This document shows positions 18,027 through 25,980 of a stretch of 64,000 nucleotides of DNA, one piece after another; the first letter of the stretch is position 1; every line of letters starts with the position of its first letter. Under the pieces are notes generated by a model. That model ran no database searches, was not told the origin of the DNA, and saw only the letters and a program-made list of their open reading frames with translations. The stretch lies in NCBI GenBank assembly GCA_022792835.1, contig JAAWBT010000014.1, positions 16,590 through 80,589 of the forward strand. The letters are read 5' to 3'. Both the position numbers and the translations under genes were made by a program. Source of the stretch: Lachnospiraceae bacterium. GTDB lineage: Bacteria > Bacillota > Clostridia > Lachnospirales > Lachnospiraceae.

Positions 18027-19085
18027 TCAAAGCATAAACTGGAGCCCACAAAAAGCTCCGTACACCAAAAGCAGCAAAATCCCCTGCAGCCTGGTCAGCT
18101 TCTCCTTCAAAAGCGCCGGCACCGTCAAAAAGAACATGACAAACAGCATGACCGGAATATCCAACACCAGAGAGGCATTGTGTCCGGCAATCACAGCGCT
18201 CTGCGGGATCTCAAAGGGCGCCAGAGTAACGGAAAGGCCGCTCACAAGTACCAGGTTAAAAAGGTTGGCCCCAATGACATTTCCCAGAGAGAGGGCGCCA
18301 TGACCTTTGATCAGAGACGTGATGGCTGTCACCAGCTCCGGCAGGGACGTTCCAAGCGCCACAAAAGTTAAAGCGATCACCGATTCCGGCACACCGAGCG
18401 CCTGGGCAATCAGCGTTCCGTTGTCCACCAGAAGCTTCGCTCCCACCGCTATCAGGACCGCCCCCACCGCCAAAAGCAGAATATCCTTGCCCATGGAGCC
18501 CTGTTCCTGCTCCACCTCTCCTGTGTCCACTCCATCCCTGTCTCCCATCTGATTCGTCATTTTCAGCTCCGAATCTTTCCCGGAAAGACTGGCTGCCTGC
18601 AAAACAAGCTCCTCCTCTTTTGGCTGTCCGCTCTCTTTCCTGGCCTGTATAACCGTAGAACCCATATAGACCAGAAAGATCAATAACAAAAGCACACCGG
18701 CCGGCCGGCTGAAATATCCGGTAAAATAAGCAGTCAATGCATAGAAGAGTGCCGCTGTAAAGAAAAAGACGACCGGCGTCCGCAGAGTTTTCCGCTTCAC
18801 TTCAGACGGCCTTATCGCAATCGTAAGACCCGCGATCAGAGCCGTGTTGCAGATGATAGAACCGATGGCATTGCCATAGGCAATTTCCCCATGGCCGCCC
18901 ACAGCAGAAGTGGCAGATACCATCACCTCCGGAAGCGTCGTTCCGATGGATACCACCGTTGCACCGATCAAAAGCTCCGGAACCCGAAATCGGTGGGCAA
19001 TCCCCGTGGCTCCGTCCACAAACCAATCGCCGCCTTTTATCAGCAAAAGCAGCCCAACAACAAACAATAATACAGGCATCCACAT
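18027..19085 (-). CDS. CaCA-family Na+/Ca2+ exchanger (YrbG-like)
   Basis: Two alpha-repeats: ATVVSIGTTLPEVMVSATSA...GNAIGSIICNTALI and FVALGTSLPELVTAITSL...GNVIGANLFNLVLVSG. Confidence 0.92.
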   Translation of the reverse strand: MWMPVLLFVVGLLLLIKGGDWFVDGATGIAHRFRVPELLIGATVVSIGTTLPEVMVSATSAVGGHGEIAYGNAIGSIICNTALIAGLTIAIRPSEVKRKTLRTPVVFFFTAALFYALTAYFTGYFSRPAGVLLLLIFLVYMGSTVIQARKESGQPKEEELVLQAASLSGKDSELKMTNQMGDRDGVDTGEVEQEQGSMGKDILLLAVGAVLIAVGAKLLVDNGTLIAQALGVPESVIALTFVALGTSLPELVTAITSLIKGHGALSLGNVIGANLFNLVLVSGLSVTLAPFEIPQSAVIAGHNASLVLDIPVMLFVMFFLTVPALLKEKLTRLQGILLLLVYGAFCGLQFML

Positions 19086-19295
19086 ATTAGATTCTCCCTT
19101 TTGTCTGAAATCAGTGTCTCAAGAAGCAGTAACGATTGTACCATATTCCAGTACTTTTTCCAAGGCTTTCTTTTGCCGCCTCTAAAGTGACAAAACTTTC
19201 ACCTAAATGTCACGAAGCTGTAAGGTAAGTATGTTATCCTTAGATAAGAATTTGAAAATCCACTGACACATAAATCAAAACAAAGGAGGCTGATT

Positions 19296-19475
19296 ATGAC
19301 AGAAAGAAAAAAAGCACGAATCCAAACAGCCATTCACGGCATCCTGTCATGTATTTTCCTACTTCCGGTTTTCCTGCTGCTTGTCGCCATCACGATCGTC
19401 CGTTCACTGTTAGATTATCTCATCAGCAGTTGGGAGCGGGGGTTCCTATGCGACAAAAAAGCCTGCAAGCAGTAA
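19296..19475 (+). CDS. 59-aa small single-pass membrane protein
   Basis: ATG with AAAGGAGG 7-8 nt upstream; MTERKKARIQTAIHGILSCIFLLPVFLLLVAITIVRSLLDYLISSWERGFLCDKKACKQ; below the ORF-track cutoff. Confidence 0.6.
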   Translation: MTERKKARIQTAIHGILSCIFLLPVFLLLVAITIVRSLLDYLISSWERGFLCDKKACKQ

Positions 19476-19490
19476 ACCCGCTTGCAGGCT
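19460..19490 (+). terminator. intrinsic terminator overlapping the end of the 59-aa ORF
   Basis: AGCCTGCAAGC-agtaaaccc-GCTTGCAGGCT then gaatttt. Confidence 0.75.
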
Positions 19491-19501
19491 GAATTTTCTG
19501 G

Positions 19502-19588
19502 CGGAGAGTGTGGGATTCGAACCCACGTGCCCAGAAAGGACAACCGCATTTCGAGTGCGGCTCGTTATGACCACTTCGATAACTCTCC
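19502..19588 (-). tRNA. tRNA-Ser(CGA)
   Basis: Minus: GGAGAGTTATCGAAGTGGTCATAACGAGCCGCACTCGAAATGCGGTTGTCC...GGGTTCGAATCCCACACTCTCCG; long variable arm, anticodon CGA. Confidence 0.95.
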
Positions 19589-19643
19589 AATCATACGAAA
19601 ACTATTTTACCCGCTGCCACACAGAATGTCAACTATTATCTTC

Positions 19644-20327
19644 CTATAGTTTCTGTATTTTAGCATATTTCAGCCGAAGAGCAATTTCTCCGAGAGAATC
19701 CGCCAGATACTCCGTAAAGGGTTTTTGGGGCAGCAGCCGCTTTATGGCATCCGCCAGGACAATTTCGCAGAGATTCCCTATCATCTCCTGGTACTCAATA
19801 TCATATTCCTCCAGCGCCCGCCTGATATATTCTGCCGAAAATTGCCTTAAAAATTCCTGTTCCAGACGGATGCACTCCAAAAAATCATAGATCCGGTCAA
19901 TCCCCAGGCTCCCGGAAAGATCCTTAAGCACCGGGTAATCCAGTGTCAATATGGTATTGTGCGGCTCGAACTCTGCGTCATACCATTTGAAAAATTCCGG
20001 CATTCCCTTCAAAAAAGTATCCTCCAGGCAGCGATTTCCATAAGCAGAAAATACCGGAAGGATCTCATGGTAGAGAGCCAGCGCCGCCTTTACCTTTTCC
20101 CTTACGCACGCTGCCCCAATCTCATAAGCCTGTTCTGCAGACAGTCCCTCTGCCATGACTGTTGTGTCGCCTCCGGCTGCGCCCGCCTCTCTTATACAGT
20201 ACAGGACTGCCCCCATAAACTGCTCTGCCTTTTCATAAGTCACAGAAGTACTTTCCAGCCCATTGTATTTCTTCGCCAGCCTTCCCACAAGGGGAACCAA
20301 CTCTTCCATCTCATAATCCATACCCAC
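19644..20327 (-). CDS. uncharacterised protein (DUF6179-like)
   Basis: 227 aa, intact, adjacent to the 20328 CDS; family assignment from memory. Confidence 0.5.
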   Translation of the reverse strand: MGMDYEMEELVPLVGRLAKKYNGLESTSVTYEKAEQFMGAVLYCIREAGAAGGDTTVMAEGLSAEQAYEIGAACVREKVKAALALYHEILPVFSAYGNRCLEDTFLKGMPEFFKWYDAEFEPHNTILTLDYPVLKDLSGSLGIDRIYDFLECIRLEQEFLRQFSAEYIRRALEEYDIEYQEMIGNLCEIVLADAIKRLLPQKPFTEYLADSLGEIALRLKYAKIQKL

Positions 20328-20867
20328 TCACCTCCAGCAAAGCTCTCTCAATGCCTCCAGATACAGCTCATAGTCCCACCGCTTTACTTCATCAAATTTT
20401 TCGTATTCTCCGCGGCCTTCCGAAGCCTGATACCCCCGATAACCGGCCCGGACTGCCTGAGAAAAAAGATTCAGGCAGGTGCCCTCCAGGTAATCCAGAT
20501 CACCAAAACAGATTTCTTCAAACTGTTCCCGCATAAAATGTAAAAGCTCCTCGTCACTGATCTCGTCCTGCATTTCATTTTTATAGAGATAAAAAATTTC
20601 CTGCAGCCGGATAATCGTCTCCCTATAACAGCTCTGATCAATGAAATCCGAATCACAGAATTCATAGACAATCTTTGGCACAATTCCCTCCCCAAATTCC
20701 ACCCGCTTCTGCTCCCGGAGCGTTTTGGCCCGCTCCTCAAGAATCAACTTTGCATCCTCCTTTGTCAAGGTCAGCCCAAACCTCTCCGCAGCCTGATTTG
20801 TCTCCAAAACCGGTTCCAGAGCAGTCTGCTGCTCCAATAAAACCATCCAATCTCGTTCCAAACCCAT
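20328..20867 (-). CDS. uncharacterised protein (DUF6323-like)
   Basis: Likely start MGLERDWMVLLEQQ at 20867 with GGGGAGAAGGA; family assignment from memory. Confidence 0.5.
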   Translation of the reverse strand: MGLERDWMVLLEQQTALEPVLETNQAAERFGLTLTKEDAKLILEERAKTLREQKRVEFGEGIVPKIVYEFCDSDFIDQSCYRETIIRLQEIFYLYKNEMQDEISDEELLHFMREQFEEICFGDLDYLEGTCLNLFSQAVRAGYRGYQASEGRGEYEKFDEVKRWDYELYLEALRELCWR

Positions 20868-21021
20868 TCCTTCTCCCCTTTCTATGATGTGCCTTAGCTC
20901 CATGCCCGGACAAGCAGGCTTTCTCTGCCAAAATCTCCGGGAAAATGATTATAGCACCGGACCAAATATCTTACCAGTCTTGAAAAAAAGCCATTTTTAT
21001 GATATAATACAGATACCAAAA

Positions 21022-21050
21022 GGGAGCAGACAAATTCAACATCTGCTCCC
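21022..21050 (-). terminator. intrinsic terminator
   Basis: GGGAGCAGA caaattcaaca TCTGCTCCC, minus-strand T-run cttttgg. Confidence 0.75.
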
Positions 21051-21076
21051 TCTTTCTATACAAAAAATCAGATTCT

Positions 21077-22486
21077 TTATGCTGCCACAAATCCTACGAT
21101 CAGATACCCCACCGTCGCCAGCCCGCCGCAGATCAGTGCATAAGGAAGCTGGGTCTTCACATGATCCAGATGATCCGAGGCAGAACCCATGGAGGAAAGG
21201 ATCGTCGTATCGGACAGGGGTGAACAATGGTCGCCGAACACGCCGCCGCCGGCCACAGCCGCAAACACCGCCACAACGATGGTACTCAGCTCTCCGCCTG
21301 TGATGCTGAAAGCCAAAGGCAGGGCAATCGGCATACAGATGGCAAAGGTACCCCAGGAAGAACCCGTGGCAAAAGCCATGACCGCCGAAACGATGAAGAT
21401 CAGCGCCGGAAGCACATGGGGCGTCAAAAAGCCTTCACAGAGAGAAATAATATAGTTTGCTGTTCCCATCTGTTTGCTCAATGCGTTGACGGAGTAAGCC
21501 AGAGCCAGAAGGACAATAGCCGGAAGAGCTCCCTTGATTCCGTCCATCATGGTATTCATGACCTCTTTAAAAGGAATTCCCTGGATCATCATGCTGATCA
21601 TCATGAAAATGCCCACAAACAGGAACGCCTCCATGGTCTTGGCCGATTTAAAGGCAATATAAGTGCCAAGAGCCGTGGTAATGATCATCAGGACCGGCAG
21701 GACAAAGTTCAAAAATACCCTGGGCTTAAATCCGGGATAGGGCTCCATATCTGTGAGCTCTTTGCCGGTCAGGGGCGTAGCCCCGTCGGCCAGAACCTTT
21801 CCCTCCTCCATGGCCCGCTTTTCCGCTTTCTTCATAGGGCCGAAATCCTTGATGATTCCAGAGCCGATCAGGCCCACAAAGACCACTGCAATCAGCGCAT
21901 AGAAATTGAAAGGGATTGCTTTCATAAACAACGCCGCACCGTCGGCCTCTGTCACAATACAGCCCACTCCCACTGCCAGACCGCTCAGGTAGGCCGCCCA
22001 GCCGGTAATGGGAACCAGGACACTCACGGGAGCTGAAGTGGAATCAGCGATATAGGCCAGTTTTTCTCTGGAGATTCTGGCCTTGTCCGTGATGCTGCGC
22101 ATGGTACAGCCCACAAACAGAGGGCTGAAGGAATCACTGAAATACACAAACATACCCAGTACCCATGCCATGAGCTGGGCCCCCCGCCGGCTTAAATGCT
22201 TGTCGTGGACCCATTGGGAAAAGCCCTGAATGGCTCCCGTCTTCTGGAAATAAGCCACCAGAATACCGATAAAGGTATTAAGCAGCATAACCCAGGAGAA
22301 GCTGGTGGTGCCAAGACTCTCCTTGAGAAGCGTCGGGAATCCAAGGAGCCCCTGCCCCGCCAAAAGCGTTCCTGTGATGCAGGCAATGGCCAGCGACACA
22401 ATGGTGTTTTTCGTCACAAAGGACAACACGATCGCAAGAATCGGCGGAATGATTGAGATAAAGCCCATGTTGATTAGTTCTTCCAT
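21077..22486 (-). CDS. NhaC-family Na+/H+ antiporter
   Basis: FGDHCSPLSDTTILSSMGSASDHLDHVKTQLPYAL; ATGSSWGTFAICMPIA. Confidence 0.92.
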   Translation of the reverse strand: MEELINMGFISIIPPILAIVLSFVTKNTIVSLAIACITGTLLAGQGLLGFPTLLKESLGTTSFSWVMLLNTFIGILVAYFQKTGAIQGFSQWVHDKHLSRRGAQLMAWVLGMFVYFSDSFSPLFVGCTMRSITDKARISREKLAYIADSTSAPVSVLVPITGWAAYLSGLAVGVGCIVTEADGAALFMKAIPFNFYALIAVVFVGLIGSGIIKDFGPMKKAEKRAMEEGKVLADGATPLTGKELTDMEPYPGFKPRVFLNFVLPVLMIITTALGTYIAFKSAKTMEAFLFVGIFMMISMMIQGIPFKEVMNTMMDGIKGALPAIVLLALAYSVNALSKQMGTANYIISLCEGFLTPHVLPALIFIVSAVMAFATGSSWGTFAICMPIALPLAFSITGGELSTIVVAVFAAVAGGGVFGDHCSPLSDTTILSSMGSASDHLDHVKTQLPYALICGGLATVGYLIVGFVAA

Positions 22487-22520
22487 ACTCGTTCCTCCTT
22501 AATGTGATTTTGATCTATCC

Positions 22521-23699
22521 TTAAACCGTGACCTCCTCCATGGAGATATAATTCTCAGAGCGGGACACAGTTGCAGGCGGAGCCATGTCAAGATTTCTAC
22601 CGGAAAGCCCCAGGATATCCTCCGGCCGGATCCAGGGCCGGCCCTGAAGGGCGCTGGTCTCTTCGTGGGTCAGATAGCCTTTATAGGCCGTCAGACTTCT
22701 TCTCAGGAAGCCGTCCTTCGCGCATGCCTCAGCCACCCCCTGGTTCAGAATGCTGCGAAAATGGGGCAGCACGGAAGCCGCGTATGCGACTGACGTGGAG
22801 TTGGCAATGGCCCCCGGAATATTGCTCACACAGTAATGGACCACATCCTCCTCAATGTAACAGGGATCCTCATGGGTTGTCTCATGGAAGGTCTCAATGA
22901 CTCCCACGTCATTGCTGATATCCACGATCACAGAGCCCTTGCCCATGGTCCGCACCATCGCCCGGTCAATGAGGTGGTCCGTACGGTCCTTGGGCCATTT
23001 CACACAGTTTAAAACCATATCCGTCTCCGGCAGGATGGCCGCAATGTTCTCCCTGGTGGAAATCATGGTATTGACCTGCTCATGGTACTGGCGGCTTAAG
23101 GAACGGAGCGTTCCGATATTGATATCCATGACCGTCACCCAGGCTCCCAGGGCATGGAGCACTGAAAGGGCCGCCTGTCCCACAACCCCGCCGCCAAGGA
23201 TCAGCACCTTCATGCCGGGAGCGCCGCCAAGGCCGTTTACAAATTTGCCCTTTCCGCCGTTGATGGAAAGCATGGCATAAAGGCCCATGAGAGCTCCCTG
23301 CTTTCCGGCCGCCTCGCAGTTGGGGGAGCCGTAGCGGTGAGAATCTTCCGCCGTAAAAGCAATCACCTTTTTATCAAGAAGGGCCTGCACCTCCTCCGGA
23401 TGAGCCGCTGGGTGGATGCAGGTAAACACAATCTGCCCTTGTCTTAAAAGCCCGAACTCAGAGGGTTCAAACTCTTTGACCTTGGTCAAAAAATCAGACC
23501 GTTTATACATTTCCTCCGCTGTCTCCACAAGCTCTGCCCCGGCCTTCTCATACTCTGCGTCCTCAAAACCGGCTTTTTCCCCGGCGCCTTTCTGAACCAG
23601 CGCCTGATGGCCGTCAGCCACAATGGACGCAATCTCCGAGGGCGTGGCGATCACCCGGTATTCCCCGTTCTTAATGTCTTTCAATAAGCCAAAAATCAT
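22521..23699 (-). CDS. ald: alanine dehydrogenase-like
   Basis: KVKEFEPSEFGLLRQGQIVFTCIHPAAHPE; VLILGGGVVGQAALSVLHALGAWVTVMDIN; Ald signature region. Confidence 0.85.
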   Translation of the reverse strand: MIFGLLKDIKNGEYRVIATPSEIASIVADGHQALVQKGAGEKAGFEDAEYEKAGAELVETAEEMYKRSDFLTKVKEFEPSEFGLLRQGQIVFTCIHPAAHPEEVQALLDKKVIAFTAEDSHRYGSPNCEAAGKQGALMGLYAMLSINGGKGKFVNGLGGAPGMKVLILGGGVVGQAALSVLHALGAWVTVMDINIGTLRSLSRQYHEQVNTMISTRENIAAILPETDMVLNCVKWPKDRTDHLIDRAMVRTMGKGSVIVDISNDVGVIETFHETTHEDPCYIEEDVVHYCVSNIPGAIANSTSVAYAASVLPHFRSILNQGVAEACAKDGFLRRSLTAYKGYLTHEETSALQGRPWIRPEDILGLSGRNLDMAPPATVSRSENYISMEEVTV

Positions 23700-23732
23700 C
23701 CTTATTTCCTCCAGAATATTTTTTTATAATTT

Positions 23733-25058
23733 TTATCCGATTCCGTTATATAAAAAACCCAGAATCAGAACAATGATCGTGAGAGGCACATACACATATT
23801 TTGCCAGAGTGCCGAAAACCACAGGAAGGGGCTTTTTCCTTCCAAGCTCCAGTTCCTCCCGGATCCTTTTGTAGCCGAGAATATAATAGATGGAAACCGC
23901 ACCCAGCACGGCTCCGATGGGCACAATGACAATGGTAATAAAATCCATCCACTGCCCTACCACGTCCCCGTGCTCCAAAAACAGCCCTACGGCCAGAGCC
24001 GTGCCGCCGCAAAGGAGCACCGACAACCTTCTGCCAAGGCCAAACCGGTTCTGCCAGCTCTCAATGACTGCCTCGAACATGTTCATCAAAGAAGTGATCC
24101 CCGCAAAGGCCACTGACAAAAAGAAGATCGCCGCAAACAGCCGCCCCATGGGCATCTGCCGGAACACATTAGGCAGAGTGACAAACATCAGCGAAGGCCC
24201 TCTGTCCGGCGCAATCCCAAAGGCGAACACTGCCGGCATAATGGCAAGAGCCGCAATAATCGCCGCCACAGTGTCAAACACTGCTGTCCGCACGGAAGCC
24301 TGCGGGATGTTTTCCTTTTTATCCAGGTAAGAACCATAGACAATCATGCCTGACCCGGTGATGGACAGGGAGAAAAACGCCTGTCCCATGGCCATGACCC
24401 AGGTATCCGCCCGAAGCAGGTATTCCCATTTGGGAATAAAAAGAAATTCGTAGCCAGAGAACGCGCCAGGCAGAAAAGCCACCCGCACTGCCAGGATAAT
24501 AAAAAGCAGGAAAAAGACCGGCATCAGAATCTTATTTGCTTTCTCAATCCCAGAGGCAGCATTGCACAAAAGAATCACCACCGCTATGCCAACCACCATA
24601 ACATGCCAGGGCACGCTTCCAAAATGGCCTGTAGCCTGGGCAAAATAGGCGGCAGAATCTGCCGTTAAAATAACGCCCGTCAAAGACCCGGCGAAGGAGC
24701 GGAGCACCCAGCCGATGATGATAGAGTAGCCGATGGCGATCCCCAGGGAACCGAGCAGCGGAATCCATCCTAGAGCCTGTCCGAACCTTCCTTTGCCCAC
24801 CCGCTCAAAGCAATACTTATAGGCGCCCAGTGTTCCCGTCCCGGCCCGCCTTCCCAGGGCAAACTCCGCCGAAAGCCCCACGTATCCGAATAAGGCGATA
24901 AATAAAAAATACGGAATCAGAAAGGCGGCGCCGCCATACTGCCCCAGCCGGTACGGAAACATCCAGATATTCCCCAGGCCCACCGCCGAACCCACACAGG
25001 CAAGGACAAATCCAAAAGAACTGGAAAATCCCCCATTGACATGTCTCTTTTCATTCAT
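23733..25058 (-). CDS. SNF-family sodium-dependent amino-acid transporter
   Basis: SSFGFVLACVGSAVGLGNIWMFPYRLGQYGGAAFLIPYFLF. Confidence 0.93.
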   Translation of the reverse strand: MNEKRHVNGGFSSSFGFVLACVGSAVGLGNIWMFPYRLGQYGGAAFLIPYFLFIALFGYVGLSAEFALGRRAGTGTLGAYKYCFERVGKGRFGQALGWIPLLGSLGIAIGYSIIIGWVLRSFAGSLTGVILTADSAAYFAQATGHFGSVPWHVMVVGIAVVILLCNAASGIEKANKILMPVFFLLFIILAVRVAFLPGAFSGYEFLFIPKWEYLLRADTWVMAMGQAFFSLSITGSGMIVYGSYLDKKENIPQASVRTAVFDTVAAIIAALAIMPAVFAFGIAPDRGPSLMFVTLPNVFRQMPMGRLFAAIFFLSVAFAGITSLMNMFEAVIESWQNRFGLGRRLSVLLCGGTALAVGLFLEHGDVVGQWMDFITIVIVPIGAVLGAVSIYYILGYKRIREELELGRKKPLPVVFGTLAKYVYVPLTIIVLILGFLYNGIG

Positions 25059-25971
25059 AAAAATAATCCCCCTTATTGTTTTTCCCTCCGAGCACCCGCC
25101 TCATGTCCTCTGGCAGCGGTGCCTCAAACTCCATCTGTTCCCCGGTAACCGGATGGCGAAACGCCAGCCGAAAGGAATGAAGGGCCTGCCTGCCGATCCA
25201 TTCCATGTCCGGGTTATAGAGATAATCCCCAACCAGTGGAGACCCCAGGTATTTCATGTGGATCCGAATCTGGTGAGTCCTCCCTGTCTCCAGCTTAAGG
25301 GCCACCAGGCTGTGTCCGTTCCCCTCCCCAACCACCTGATAGTGGGTCACCGCCTCCTCCCCGCCGTCAAAATCCACCTGCCGTTCAATAATCGAGCCGG
25401 GCTTTCTTCCAAGAGGCGCAGTGATGGTCCCTGCGGCGGGCTCCACCTGTCCCCGCACAATGGCCCTGTATTCCCGCTCCACCTCTTTTCGCACTGTCAT
25501 TCCTGCCAGCACACAAGAACTGAGCATATGCTTTGCCACCACCGTAAGACCTGACGTATCCCGGTCCAGCCGGTTGCTACACCGGAAAACAAAAGGCTTC
25601 CCCTGTTCCTTAAAATACCAGGCCAGAGCGTTGGCCAGGGAATTGTCGTAATTGTTCACAGACGGATGGGTGGGCATTCCGGCCGCTTTGTTGACCACCA
25701 CAATATCCTCATCCTCATAGACAATGGCAAGCGGCAGTCTGACCGGAACCACCTGATTGGAGTTCTCCGTCTCACAGATATGGACCGTAAGCACATCCCC
25801 CTGTGAAAGCCGTTCATTCAAATATCTTGCCCGGCCATTCACCAGTGCCCCGTCGGCCTGTCGCTTCAAATGGGCAAGACACCCTCTGGAATACCCTCTC
25901 CGCCTTAAAAACTGCTCAATCCGAAGACCTTCGTCCCCTTCTTCTGCCCCATAGCTGATCCTTCGCTCCAT
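25051..25971 (-). CDS. RluA-family pseudouridine synthase
   Basis: S4 domain; NRLDRDTSGLTVVAKH; LETGRTHQIRIHMKYLGSPLVGD. Confidence 0.93.
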   Translation of the reverse strand: MERRISYGAEEGDEGLRIEQFLRRRGYSRGCLAHLKRQADGALVNGRARYLNERLSQGDVLTVHICETENSNQVVPVRLPLAIVYEDEDIVVVNKAAGMPTHPSVNNYDNSLANALAWYFKEQGKPFVFRCSNRLDRDTSGLTVVAKHMLSSCVLAGMTVRKEVEREYRAIVRGQVEPAAGTITAPLGRKPGSIIERQVDFDGGEEAVTHYQVVGEGNGHSLVALKLETGRTHQIRIHMKYLGSPLVGDYLYNPDMEWIGRQALHSFRLAFRHPVTGEQMEFEAPLPEDMRRVLGGKNNKGDYFYE

Positions 25972-25980
25972 GAACCTCCC

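Noticed and set aside
17710-18051. 113-aa and other ORFs across 17.8-18.3 kb (IPSVDKDTHAPVCMICWFF) and the similar 41.7-42.0 kb ORFs
   Set aside because: Peptide similarity is explained by the shared MITE-like DNA; no sign of coding selection
19141-19220. GTGAC...GTCAC-like motifs upstream of the 59-aa ORF as an operator
   Set aside because: Short, imperfect and not clearly positioned relative to a promoter
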